Shown here in pieces: positions 17,510-26,312 of a stretch of DNA of 64,000 nucleotides. The stretch comes from Achromobacter agilis (GTDB lineage: Bacteria > Pseudomonadota > Gammaproteobacteria > Burkholderiales > Burkholderiaceae_B): positions 113,017 to 177,016 of the forward strand of contig NZ_UFQB01000012.1 of the NCBI RefSeq assembly GCF_900496965.1. The letters run 5' to 3'. Made by a program: the position numbers and the translations under genes. Positions within the stretch are counted from its first letter, which is position 1, and the number at the start of each line of letters is the position of its first letter. Under the pieces are notes generated by a model, which was not told where the DNA came from, ran no database searches, and was given only the letters and a program-made list of their open reading frames with translations.

Positions 17510-20213
17510 CGCGCCTGCGGCGCATCACGGACTTCTCGATCTCGGCGCCGGCGAACACCAGGAGTCCGGCGCCGAGCACGTCCAGCCACTCGCGCCAGCC
17601 CAGCGGCACCGAGCCGAATACGGCATGCATGAACGGCGTGTAGGTGTAGGCCAATTGCAGCGCAACGCAGGCGGCAATGGCGATCCACACGTATCGATTG
17701 CCGAACAGGCCCTCGCGGTTGAGCACCGAATCGTAGATGTGACGGCTGTTGATCAGGTAGAACATTTCCGCCGCGACCACGGCATTGACCGCCATGGTCC
17801 GTGCGCGCTCCACCGACATGCCATTGGAGAGCTCCCACAGGAACAGCCCCAGCGCGCCGGCCATCATCAACACCGACACCACCAGCACGCGCTGCACGAA
17901 AAGCCCTGATAGCAGCGGCTCGCCGGGCGGCCGCGGGCGATGCTGCATGATGCCGGGTTCCGCCGGCTCGAAGGCCAGCGCCAGCCCCAGCGTACTGGAC
18001 GTCACCAGATTGATCCACAGCACCTGCGCGGGCGTAAGCGGCAGGGTGATCTGAAACAGGATGGCCGCGATCACCAGCAGCCCTTCGCCGCCGTTCGTGG
18101 GCAGCATGAACAGCACGAACTTCTTCAGGTTGTCGTAGACCGCGCGGCCTTCCCGCACCGCCGCGGCGATCGTCGCGAAATTGTCGTCCGCCAGCACCAT
18201 GTCGGCCGCTTCCTTGGCCGCCTCGGTGCCTTTCAGGCCCATCGCCACGCCCACGTCGGCGCGCTTGAGCGCGGGCGCGTCGTTCACCCCGTCGCCCGTC
18301 ATGGAAACCACCTGCCCCTGCGCCTGCATCGCCTGAACCAGCCGCAGCTTATGTTCGGGACTGGCGCGCGCGTAGATATCGACCCCCATCACCATCTCCC
18401 GCAGCGCCGCGTCGTCCATCAGCGCCACCTCGGCGCCCGTGACCGCCGGCTTGCCCACGCCGATATCCAGCTGGGCGCCGATCGCGCGCGCCGTCTCGGC
18501 GTGGTCGCCGGTGATCATCTTGACCTGGATCCCGGCCTGATGGCATTGGGCCACGGCCGCGATCGCCTCTGCGCGCGGCGGGTCCATCATGCCCACCAGC
18601 GCCAGCAGCATGAAGCCGCCCTCCACGTCATCAAAGTCCAGGGCGCCGCGCGCCGGGCCGGTGCGCTTGCAGGCCAGGCCCAGCACCCTCAACCCCTTGG
18701 CCGCCGTATCGGTGGCCATGCGCCGCCAGTAGTCCACGTCCAGCGCCTGGGGCATGGCGTCGCGGTCGGCCTGCGCGCCGCACATGTCCAGCACCCGCTC
18801 GGGCGCCCCCTTCACGAAAATCCATGGCGCGCCCGGCCCGGCCTCGTGGTAGGTCGCCATGAAGCGGTGCTCGGATTCGAACGGGATCGAATCCCGGCGC
18901 GGCCATTCCCGCTGGCCCGCCGCCTGCGTCAGGCCCGCCTTGCCTCCCAGAACCAGCAAAGCGCCTTCGGTGGGGTCGCCCTCGACGCGCCAGGCGCCGC
19001 CTTCCTCCCGTAGCACCGCGTCGTTGCAGAGCACGCCGGCGCGGATGGCCAGCTCCAGCGCGGGATGGTTGGCCGGATCGGCGGGACGGCCATCGATGCT
19101 GCACTGGCCCGACGGCTCATAGCCCACCCCGCTGACATCCACCACCGCGCTAGCGCACACCACACGCTGCACCGTCATCTCGTTGCGCGTGAGCGTGCCC
19201 GTCTTGTCGGAACAGATCACCGTCACCGAACCCAGCGCCTCCACCGCCGGCAGCCGCCGCACGACCGCCTGCCGCCGCGCCATGCGCTGCACGCCCAGCG
19301 CCAGCGTGACGGTCATGATGGCCGGCAGCCCCTCCGGAATCGCCGAAGCCGCCAACGCCACCACCATCATGAACATCTCCGCCGGCGGGTGGGCCAGCCA
19401 CCACGTGCCCACGGCGAACAACAGCGCCGAAAGCCCCAGGATCACCACCGCCAGCACACGGCCAAAGTGATCCACCTGGCGCAGCAGCGGCGTGGTCATG
19501 CTGTCGATGCCCGACAGTAGCTGATTGATGCGGCCCAGCTCGGTATGCGTGCCGGTGGCCACCACGACGCCACGGGCCTGCCCATGCACCACGACGGTGC
19601 CCGAATACGCCATGCAATGGCGGTCGCCCAGCGGGGCATCCACGGCCACGGGCTCGGCCAGCTTCTCCACGGGCAATGATTCCCCCGTGAGCGCCGCCTC
19701 TTCGACGCGCAGTTCCTTGGCCTCGACCAGCCGCAGATCCGCGGGCACGCGGTCTCCGGAGGCCAGCAACATCTGATCGCCCGGCACCAGCCCGGACGCG
19801 TCGATATCGCTGCGCGCGCCGTCGCGCAGCACCATGGCGTGCGGCGAAAGCATGCCCCGGATCGCGTCCATGGCGCTTTCCGCCTTGCCTTCCTGGATGA
19901 AGCCGATAATGGCGTTTACGATCACCGCCGCCAGCAGCACGGCCGTATCGATCCAATGCCCCAGCAGGGCCGTAATGACGGCCGAGCCCATCATCACGTA
20001 GAGCAGGATATTGTGGAACTGGCGCAAGAAGCGCATCAACGTGCCCTGGCGCCGCGCCTCTACCAGACGGTTCGGCCCGTAGCGGGCCAGCCGGTCCCGG
20101 GCCTCGTCTTCCGTCAAGCCCGTTGGACGGGTCTGTAATGCTTCCTCCACGGCCGTCGCCGGCCGCGCATGCCAATCTTCTTGTTCTGAGAATGGGCGAT
20201 CGGAGGAAGTCAT
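17496..20213 (-). CDS. P-type cation-transporting ATPase (P2/Ca2+-type)
   Basis: A 905-aa ion pump using ATP through a phospho-aspartate. In order: N-terminal cation-ATPase domain, actuator motif TGES (176-179), M4 ion-site motif IPEGLP (292-297), phosphorylation motif DKTGT with Asp336, KGAPE of the nucleotide domain, and GDGVNDAPAL hinge, then six C-terminal spans. PEGLP places it with the P2-type Ca2+/Na+ pumps, not heavy-metal P1B pumps; no CPC is present. The ATG at 20213 is chosen for its position; an earlier ATG at 20267 gives an unconserved lead. The gene overlaps the alcohol dehydrogenase end by 14 bases. Confidence 0.93.
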   Translation of the reverse strand: MTSSDRPFSEQEDWHARPATAVEEALQTRPTGLTEDEARDRLARYGPNRLVEARRQGTLMRFLRQFHNILLYVMMGSAVITALLGHWIDTAVLLAAVIVNAIIGFIQEGKAESAMDAIRGMLSPHAMVLRDGARSDIDASGLVPGDQMLLASGDRVPADLRLVEAKELRVEEAALTGESLPVEKLAEPVAVDAPLGDRHCMAYSGTVVVHGQARGVVVATGTHTELGRINQLLSGIDSMTTPLLRQVDHFGRVLAVVILGLSALLFAVGTWWLAHPPAEMFMMVVALAASAIPEGLPAIMTVTLALGVQRMARRQAVVRRLPAVEALGSVTVICSDKTGTLTRNEMTVQRVVCASAVVDVSGVGYEPSGQCSIDGRPADPANHPALELAIRAGVLCNDAVLREEGGAWRVEGDPTEGALLVLGGKAGLTQAAGQREWPRRDSIPFESEHRFMATYHEAGPGAPWIFVKGAPERVLDMCGAQADRDAMPQALDVDYWRRMATDTAAKGLRVLGLACKRTGPARGALDFDDVEGGFMLLALVGMMDPPRAEAIAAVAQCHQAGIQVKMITGDHAETARAIGAQLDIGVGKPAVTGAEVALMDDAALREMVMGVDIYARASPEHKLRLVQAMQAQGQVVSMTGDGVNDAPALKRADVGVAMGLKGTEAAKEAADMVLADDNFATIAAAVREGRAVYDNLKKFVLFMLPTNGGEGLLVIAAILFQITLPLTPAQVLWINLVTSSTLGLALAFEPAEPGIMQHRPRPPGEPLLSGLFVQRVLVVSVLMMAGALGLFLWELSNGMSVERARTMAVNAVVAAEMFYLINSRHIYDSVLNREGLFGNRYVWIAIAACVALQLAYTYTPFMHAVFGSVPLGWREWLDVLGAGLLVFAGAEIEKSVMRRRRVRRA

Positions 20214-20405
20214 CGATGGGATATGCCTTCGTAGCTTGGTGGGCTCATCGCGATAGGAACAGTCCATTCGAGTCTATCAGCATAAGGGCTCTCAGGCTGT
20301 TCCCCGCCTTGCCGCCGCAGGCGGAATGTCATATGGCGTACGCACCTGGCGGCCGCCCCTGCCGTGCGCCGGCTCCGAGGCGGGGGCCCGACGCGCCCGA
20401 TACCG

Positions 20406-22298
20406 TCAGGAATAGTGATGGACCGTCGTTCCGGGGAAAGTCCATACCGCGCCCTCCTTATGCTCCTTCAGCAACTCCCCATAGCACTCGACATCCTTGA
20501 ACGTGATATTGCGGCCGTCCAGTTCAAAGTGCACCTCACGCTCCTCCAGCAACATGCGAGTCCGTGAAATGCTGGGCGGATCGTTCATGTAGGCGACAAA
20601 CGCGTCCACGGTGATTGGGCCGTCCAGGCGCGCATCGTGGACGAAGGTGCGCCGCCGGGACGTCAGAGGCCGCATGGAGAGCTTTTTGCGGGCAAAGAAG
20701 GCATAGAACATGTTCTCGTCAATGACGTAAAAGTCCTCGCTTATTCTCACCCGCCCCAGTTTTGCGGACGTCAAGATCACCCTCACCACCCTGGACGGCA
20801 CCCATGCCGGCGCAAGCCCAAGCCGGTCCCGGACGTGGGCCAAATTGCTCTCGAAGTAGTCGCACGTCTTCCGATGTTGTTGGGCGGCATCCCGGACAAG
20901 CTCAGCCTCCAGTTCCACGTAGCTGCGGAAATCGCTGGTCTGGAACCGGCCCTTGCACTCGCACAGGAACAAGACGTCCTCTTCCAGCACGAAGGCCACA
21001 TCGCAGTCCCGGTTCTTATGCTTGACCTTTCTCGCGACGATGCCCGCATCCGTCAATACCCGGCGAGTCAGTTTCTCGAAGCCCGGCCCGATGAACTGCA
21101 GCTCATGGTTTGGCTCGTCCCGCTTGCTTCTTATGCTTTTCAGGAGAGACTCCAGGGAAAAAGCCGGCTCGATCAGCATGGCCGCCGTAGGAACCAGGAC
21201 CAGCTCATCATTGAAGGGAATCAATGGCGCATCAAGAATGTCCTTCGAAGACGCATTGAAGGTGAAGCGGCACAGAATCTGCTCGGCAGATTTCACCGGA
21301 ATTCCCGCCGCGGCAAACTCGGCCAGGAAAAAATCGGCGTTCTTATGCAACAGCAACGTCGCCGGCTGCCCAATCAAGGGATGCGATTCAATGTGCTTCT
21401 TCGCAATCTCCTTGACTACCGTATAGGCGCGAATCCATTCGCACAACCTGGCTCCACGGACTTCCTCCCGCAGGTCTTCCGAGTAGAACTGTTGAGCCGT
21501 CATGTATGCGGACTTCACCTCGTCGTTCGACCTGAACCCATCGATAGGTAATTTCCGGGTTGAGCCGCTGACCGCCGGATGGGTCATCGGATTAAAGGAC
21601 TCTCCTTGCCTAACCCCGCGAAGCCGGCTAAGCGACACTCTGAACGCGGACAGCAATTCAGACCTGCTGGCATCGAAGACCGCAACGTTCTCATGCCGCG
21701 TCCCCTTCGCATGCCCGTGTTCCCAGATTGACCGTCGTTCGTGGAAAATCGCCCATTCGCCACTCAGGGGAAGATGCAGGCATGCCGCGTCGAATTTCGC
21801 ACTTTCATAGTGCGCGCCCATCTTCTCCCCCGCTTCCAGGAACGACCGCAGCGTGAGGGAGAAGTAAGACATGGCGTAGTCCACCGAGGCGCCGAAGTCC
21901 AACGGGTTCTTGTAATGACCCTCGTCCAGGAATTTCACCTCGATGGCGGTATTGAAATGCTCGTAAGTCGGCAACCCACAGGTGGATCTGAGCTGTTGCT
22001 CGTGCACCAGCATCGTGTGATAGAGCTCATCGGACCGGGAATCGAATCTTGCGCCGATGGCGGCGATACGGTCGGTAAATGAACGATCCAGCGCCACAAA
22101 AATATCGGCATCTGCCAGGAGTTCTTGCACGTTCCGAACGTCGCCTTGCTTCCGAAGAAGGCCTGTTATGTCCCGATCGACATAGAGGCGGTGCAGTTTG
22201 ACCTCCCGCAAGACTGCCGCCAACTCCTCCGCTGGCGCGGATGGCAGTTCCAAGGCCGCCATCACCCTCTTCTTGATCTTCTCCCGCTTCTTTTCCAT
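20406..22298 (-). CDS. 630-aa protein with a PD-(D/E)XK nuclease-like core
   Basis: No named family is recognised for the whole protein. In the C-terminal third the segment GPGFEKLTRRVLTDAGI (405-420), RDCDVAF (Asp431/Asp433) and LFLCECKGR (Glu447, Lys449) has the order and spacing of a restriction-endonuclease-like core (E...D...ExK), as in NERD and Mrr-type nucleases. The N-terminal 400 residues are mixed helical, charged, and without motif. The gene stands alone, with 192 and 289 bases of flanking spacer, between core genes, and uses more AT-rich codons than its neighbours. A role in DNA defence or repair is possible but not shown. Confidence 0.65.
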   Translation of the reverse strand: MEKKREKIKKRVMAALELPSAPAEELAAVLREVKLHRLYVDRDITGLLRKQGDVRNVQELLADADIFVALDRSFTDRIAAIGARFDSRSDELYHTMLVHEQQLRSTCGLPTYEHFNTAIEVKFLDEGHYKNPLDFGASVDYAMSYFSLTLRSFLEAGEKMGAHYESAKFDAACLHLPLSGEWAIFHERRSIWEHGHAKGTRHENVAVFDASRSELLSAFRVSLSRLRGVRQGESFNPMTHPAVSGSTRKLPIDGFRSNDEVKSAYMTAQQFYSEDLREEVRGARLCEWIRAYTVVKEIAKKHIESHPLIGQPATLLLHKNADFFLAEFAAAGIPVKSAEQILCRFTFNASSKDILDAPLIPFNDELVLVPTAAMLIEPAFSLESLLKSIRSKRDEPNHELQFIGPGFEKLTRRVLTDAGIVARKVKHKNRDCDVAFVLEEDVLFLCECKGRFQTSDFRSYVELEAELVRDAAQQHRKTCDYFESNLAHVRDRLGLAPAWVPSRVVRVILTSAKLGRVRISEDFYVIDENMFYAFFARKKLSMRPLTSRRRTFVHDARLDGPITVDAFVAYMNDPPSISRTRMLLEEREVHFELDGRNITFKDVECYGELLKEHKEGAVWTFPGTTVHHYS

Positions 22299-22587
22299 TT
22301 TTCTTTCCCGCCCGCCAGTATTTCAAAGCGCCAGCATGGGCATCTGCGGAGTTGAAGCTATCCCTGGGCGACGAAACGTCGATGCTTGGAGCGCATCGCC
22401 TTCTCCCGCTTACGGTGTCATCCAACTTTCCTGCCTGACTGCATTTTCCCCTAAAAATCCGGATCGGCCGCGGGTCCGTTTGCGCGCGGACAAACTCCCG
22501 CCGCTAAAATTCCAGCCCGGCGGGTCTTCGAGCCGGAAATATCAAATACGGCCAGCCACAACCCGAAGTATCCTCACCAGAAGAATA

Positions 22588-22926
22588 ATGTCCCACCTTC
22601 CCGCCAGACCCGCCTCATACATCGCCGGCGCGATCCTGCTGCTGACGGCCGCCTGCGCGTCCGCCCAGGAAACCCAAAGCAAGGCTGCCTCCGCGGGCCA
22701 GTTCCACGCACTGGCCGACTTCTGCGGCGTGCCCTCGCCCGAGATGATGGCCCTCTTCAAGGAACGGCAGAAAGCCGCCGCCGTCCAATCCGGCATCGCC
22801 CCCGGCGCCTTCGATGCCGCCTACGCGTGGTCATACGGCAAAGCCCGAGCCGCCCTGGCGGAGTACGACGAGGAAGAAAAGGCGGAGACCTGCCGGCCGC
22901 TCAAGGCGATGGCCGGACAGGATTGA
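22588..22926 (+). CDS. Small secreted protein of unknown function
   Basis: A 112-aa protein with a signal peptide (SYIAGAILLLTAACASAQ) cleaved after about residue 27. The ATG at 22588 is preferred over a longer reading from 22198, which would overlap the divergent nuclease-like gene and add an unstructured lead. The mature part of about 85 residues carries two cysteines (DFCGVP and ETCRPL) that could pair in the periplasm. Not recognised as a named family. Confidence 0.68.
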   Translation: MSHLPARPASYIAGAILLLTAACASAQETQSKAASAGQFHALADFCGVPSPEMMALFKERQKAAAVQSGIAPGAFDAAYAWSYGKARAALAEYDEEEKAETCRPLKAMAGQD

Positions 22927-22980
22927 AGCGGAATCGGCGTGGGCGAACAACGATGCCATGCCGTTGAAAGCCCTTGGGAA

Positions 22981-23616
22981 TCAGTCGAACAGGCAGGACT
23001 GCCCACCACGCGCCACGTGTCGCGACAAACTCACAATCTGATCCTCCGTTACCCGGTGCAACGACAAGGCGGGCAAGCCGTCCACCGGAAAAAAACCGCA
23101 AGCCAGCGTTTCGTCGGTTTCCGGCCGGATCTCGCCGCCCGTCACGATGCAATGGAAAAAGCATTTGTAGGCATGCGGAATCTGGGGCGGATGGCCATGC
23201 TTGAGCTTGTCGAACAAGGCGACCAGACGCACCGCCTCGACTTGCAGGCCGGTTTCCTCCTCGACCTCCCTCACCGCCGAGGCCGATGGGGATTCGCCCA
23301 TATCGCACCAGCCCCCGGGCAACGTCCACAACTCATCGCTTTTCTCCTGCACCAGAAGCACGCAGCCCTGAGCGTCGTACACCAGGGCCCGCACATCCAG
23401 CTTGGGCGTCGCATAGTGCTCGTCATAGGCGATCCACTTGCCCAGCTTCTCGACCTCGACTCCCTCTAGCCTGCCCAGCAAGGCGGCGGCCGAGGCGCGA
23501 AGCCGGTGAAATCGCGCAATGTCGAAGGCATCAGTCGAGTAGGTCAGGCCGATCTGGGCCACGCCCAGCGTTTCCTCGATGAAATTCAGGATATCGGTAG
23601 TGACGGAGGCAGACAT
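22981..23616 (-). CDS. NUDIX hydrolase with N-terminal NUDIX_N_2 domain
   Basis: A 211-aa hydrolase of nucleoside diphosphate derivatives. The Nudix box is complete: GGWCDMGESPSASAVREVEEETGL-type spacing beginning near residue 101, with the REVEEE metal-binding glutamates. The first 70 residues match the helical leader seen in ADP-ribose pyrophosphatase-like members. It lies 30 bases downstream of the doxX gene and so should be transcribed from the SoxR-type promoter at 24163-24193. ADP-ribose or oxidised nucleotide substrates would suit a redox-stress unit (inference). Confidence 0.92.
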   Translation of the reverse strand: MSASVTTDILNFIEETLGVAQIGLTYSTDAFDIARFHRLRASAAALLGRLEGVEVEKLGKWIAYDEHYATPKLDVRALVYDAQGCVLLVQEKSDELWTLPGGWCDMGESPSASAVREVEEETGLQVEAVRLVALFDKLKHGHPPQIPHAYKCFFHCIVTGGEIRPETDETLACGFFPVDGLPALSLHRVTEDQIVSLSRHVARGGQSCLFD

Positions 23617-23646
23617 GGCAATCCCGGATCCAGTGTTGGACGAGCC

Positions 23647-24060
23647 TCACGCCCGCCCCTTGGGGCGCAGGCGGCTGGCGATGGCCGCCGCGATCAATCC
23701 GCCGATCACCGTAGCATGCTCCAGCGCCCAGAACATCGCGAGCTTGGCCTGGGGCTCCGGCATCGCCCAGAAGCGATGCACCACCACGATGGTCAGCAAC
23801 AGGAACACCGACAGGGCTCCCGCGCCCAGCCATAGCACGCGATCCAGCAGCAGCAGGACCGAGCCGCCGATCAGCACCAGCGCCGTCGCGATGTTGAACA
23901 GCCAGTCCGGCTCCAGCCCGGCGGCGCGCATTTCGGCAAGCCCGCCCTGGAAATCGATCAGCTTCGCCAAGCCCGAGGAAAGAAATACCACTGCCAGCAG
24001 GATACGGGCCAGGATCCACAGCCAGCGGCTGTCCAGCGCCTTATTTACGAAGTCTTGCAT
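23647..24060 (-). CDS. DoxX family membrane protein
   Basis: A 137-aa four-span membrane protein of the DoxX family, associated with thiol and redox homeostasis. Landmarks are ARILLAVVFLSSGLAKLIDF near residues 18-37 and a C-terminal HATVIGGLIAAAIASRLRPKG. The ATG at 24060 is chosen because an upstream in-frame ATG at 24177 falls inside the SoxR operator. It is first in a leftward doxX-NUDIX unit, divergent from soxR, with an untranslated leader of roughly 95 bases. Confidence 0.9.
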   Translation of the reverse strand: MQDFVNKALDSRWLWILARILLAVVFLSSGLAKLIDFQGGLAEMRAAGLEPDWLFNIATALVLIGGSVLLLLDRVLWLGAGALSVFLLLTIVVVHRFWAMPEPQAKLAMFWALEHATVIGGLIAAAIASRLRPKGRA

Positions 24061-24162
24061 GGGTCTCCACGATTGAAAAATCGGCCAGCGGCTATGCCAC
24101 GCGGCCGGCAGGGTTACGGGGAAACAGGCAATCCCGAGGGCTTGCCCGCATCGGCCTGCCGG

Positions 24163-24193
24163 ACTATAAAAGCTCAAGTTAAGTTGAGGTCAA
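24163..24193 (-). promoter_or_regulatory. SoxR-controlled promoter of doxX-NUDIX
   Basis: Read leftward, the -35 TTGACC (24188-24193) and -10 TATAGT (24163-24168) are separated by exactly 19 bp, the over-long spacer diagnostic of MerR-family activated promoters. The spacer is filled by the SoxR box, positions 24172-24189, GCTCAAGTT-AAGTTGAGG, which differs from the Escherichia coli soxS operator (CCTCAAGTT-AACTTGAGG) at two positions. Orientation of the -35/-10 pair shows that doxX, not soxR, is the activated gene. Confidence 0.88.
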
Positions 24194-24197
24194 ACAC

Positions 24198-24659
24198 ATG
24201 AATGGGAAGAGACCGATGGATTTCTCGCGCATGCTCACGGTGGGCGAAGTCGCGCACCGGGCCGGCGTGGCGGTTTCCACCATCCATTTCTACGAATCCA
24301 GGGGATTGATCGCCAGCACGCGCAATGCGGGCAACCAGCGCCGCTTCCCCTCCGCGGTGCTGCGCTACATCGCCGTCATCAAGGTGGCCCAGCGAACGGG
24401 GATTCCGCTGGAGGAAATCAAGGAAACGCTGTGCCGCTACCCGCCCGGCAGCAAGCTCAGCGCCGCGCAATGGCACGAGCTTTCATCGAATTGGCGGAAA
24501 CGCCTGAACGAGCGCATCACGAAACTCGAACGGCTGCGCGACGAGCTGGACCGCTGCATCGGTTGCGGCTGCCTGTCGCTGGAAGATTGCCCCTTGCGCA
24601 ACCCGCTGGACGTATTGGGAGAAAGCGGTTCGGGTCCGCATCTATTGGAGCGGCCGTGA
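24198..24659 (+). CDS. soxR: Redox-sensitive transcriptional activator SoxR
   Basis: A 153-aa MerR-family sensor. The DNA-binding region ([25 protein letters not shown], residues 14-38) matches SoxR rather than other MerR members, and the four [2Fe-2S] ligands are present as CIGCGC and DC (Cys120, 123, 125, 131). The cluster is oxidised by redox-cycling compounds, which twists bound promoter DNA. The ATG at 24198 lies nine bases past the SoxR box; an alternative ATG at 24216 is possible. Its target here is the divergent doxX-NUDIX unit. Confidence 0.95.
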   Translation: MNGKRPMDFSRMLTVGEVAHRAGVAVSTIHFYESRGLIASTRNAGNQRRFPSAVLRYIAVIKVAQRTGIPLEEIKETLCRYPPGSKLSAAQWHELSSNWRKRLNERITKLERLRDELDRCIGCGCLSLEDCPLRNPLDVLGESGSGPHLLERP

Positions 24660-24734
24660 ATGCATCATCGTGCGATAGATGCGGGGTTCATGACGGGGCA
24701 GACCTTGCACGTCGATGGGGCGCAGCGAAATCGC
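24660..24734 (+). pseudogene. 3'-terminal fragment of a short-chain dehydrogenase gene
   Basis: Directly after the soxR stop the sequence reads IDAGFMTGQTLHVDGAQ, which is the characteristic C-terminal end of short-chain dehydrogenases (AxFMTGQxLxVDGG). Nothing of the Rossmann or active-site part precedes it, so it is a remnant left by deletion or insertion. The frame runs on to 24848 with no further similarity. It marks the left edge of the accessory GST/SDR region. Confidence 0.6.
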
Positions 24735-24945
24735 GACAATCGTAATGGCCCGCGGGTATTTGAGGCCGATGGCAATGTACCGGGATCGTGCCTCGAACAC
24801 ATCGCGCCGCTAGTCCTGGGTCAACGCCCACCAGCCCGCTTTTTTTGAATCGGCATCAACGCGGCACATTCCTCCGACAAAGGAGAAGTGCCGAGGCGGG
24901 TATGGCTTCGTATTGCGGTCAGGTCCCTGATGCTTGCGAAACCGA

Positions 24946-25650
24946 TCAGGTAAGCCTCGGCCCGGCGGCGGTTTGACCGAAGAGGAGCTTTTTGCCCTCT
25001 TCCGTCACCGCAGGGCGTGACGCGAAAGGTTCGCCACGCGCGTAGGCGCCGATCGTCGCGGGGCGATTGCGGATCGCATCGAACCACCGTCGAAGGTGCG
25101 GAAAATCGTCGAGTTCCTGCTGCTGACGCTTCCACGGCACCACCCACGGGTAGGTCGCCATGTCCGCGATCGAATACGCCTCGCCGGCGAGGTATTCATG
25201 CGTGGCCAGACGCCGGTCGAGCACACCGTAGAGACGGTTGGTCTCGTTGACGTAGCGCGTGATGGCGTAGGGAATTTTCTCCGGCGCATAGATGCCAAAG
25301 TGATGGTTCTGGCCGGCCATGGGGCCAAGTCCACCGACCTGCCAGAACAACCACTCCAGCACCGCCTTCCGTCCGCGCAGGTCGCTCGGCATGAAGAGGC
25401 CCGTCTTCTCCGCGAGATAGAGCAGGATGGCACCCGACTCGAAGACGGTCACGGGTGTTCCGCCGTCGACCGGCTCCGTGTCGATGATCGCCGGCATCCG
25501 GTTGTTCGGCGAGAACGCGAGGAACTCCGGCTTGAACTGGTCGCCCGCGCTTATGTCGACAGGATGAATGCCGTACTTGAGACCGGCCTCCTCCAGGAAC
25601 ATCGTGACTTTGTGGCCGTTGGGCGTAGGCCAATAGTAGAGATCGATCAT
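24946..25650 (-). CDS. Glutathione S-transferase, YfcG/nu-class type
   Basis: A 234-aa GST. The thioredoxin-fold half starts MIDLYYWPTPNGHKVTMFLEE, has SPNNRMPAI and the ESGAILLYLAEKTGLF motif, then WLFWQVGGLGPMAGQNHHF; all match Escherichia coli YfcG, a disulfide-bond oxidoreductase using two glutathiones. The C-terminal helical domain has the N-capping SIADMATYPWV. Its start overlaps the stop of the TetR gene by four bases, so they are coupled. It is the last gene of a leftward cluster that also carries a second GST and an SDR. Confidence 0.93.
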   Translation of the reverse strand: MIDLYYWPTPNGHKVTMFLEEAGLKYGIHPVDISAGDQFKPEFLAFSPNNRMPAIIDTEPVDGGTPVTVFESGAILLYLAEKTGLFMPSDLRGRKAVLEWLFWQVGGLGPMAGQNHHFGIYAPEKIPYAITRYVNETNRLYGVLDRRLATHEYLAGEAYSIADMATYPWVVPWKRQQQELDDFPHLRRWFDAIRNRPATIGAYARGEPFASRPAVTEEGKKLLFGQTAAGPRLT

Positions 25651-26261
25651 TTGAGATTCCCTTGTTGAGATGGGCCGGCGCCATCGAGCAGCGCTAATGC
25701 GGGCCGCACAACCCCACGCAGCAGTTCCGGTTCTGGCCGCGAGCGCGCGAGAACGCGCAATCCCATCAGCAGACCGAGCAACATCCGGGCAAGATCGTCT
25801 GCGGGCAGTGCAGCGCTGATCGCGCCACTGCCCTGACCCGCCTCGACGCAGCGATGGAAGAAGGCCTCCATGTCGCGCAGGACATTGGCCAGCGCCGCCT
25901 GAAACTCCGCGTCGTGGGGCGCCAGCTCAAGTGCCGAATTGACGATCATGCAGCCCTTGCGCTGGTCGTCGGCCAACGACAATTCGATGATCTCGTCGAA
26001 GAACGCCTCGATGGCCGCCCGAGGTGCCAGTTCGGACTCGAAGCGCCGGACCCGATTGCAAAAGCCTCGCTCGACATAGTGTTCAAGTGCCTGCCGGTAC
26101 AGCTTGCGCTTGTCGCCGAACGTGTTGTACAGACTGGGGCCGGCGATACCCATCGCGTCGGCTAGGTCACGCACCGAGGTGGCCTCATAACCGCGTGACC
26201 AGAAACACTGGATCGCGGCATCTAGCGCTGCGGCTTCGTCAAACTCTTTGGGGCGCGCCAT
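25647..26261 (-). CDS. TetR/AcrR family transcriptional regulator
   Basis: A 204-aa repressor with an N-terminal TetR helix-turn-helix (EAAALDAAIQCFWSRGYEATSVRDLADAMGIAGPSLYNTFGDKRKLY, about residues 8-53) and a C-terminal ligand domain of the TetR_C-type found with reductase and GST genes. It probably controls the surrounding SDR/GST/EamA cluster in response to an electrophile or xenobiotic (inference). It overlaps the downstream GST start by four bases. Confidence 0.93.
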   Translation of the reverse strand: MARPKEFDEAAALDAAIQCFWSRGYEATSVRDLADAMGIAGPSLYNTFGDKRKLYRQALEHYVERGFCNRVRRFESELAPRAAIEAFFDEIIELSLADDQRKGCMIVNSALELAPHDAEFQAALANVLRDMEAFFHRCVEAGQGSGAISAALPADDLARMLLGLLMGLRVLARSRPEPELLRGVVRPALALLDGAGPSQQGNLK

Positions 26262-26312
26262 GGTCGTACCTGAATTGCTTCAATATGGAAGGAAGTGCCT
26301 GACGTTGAGCCA

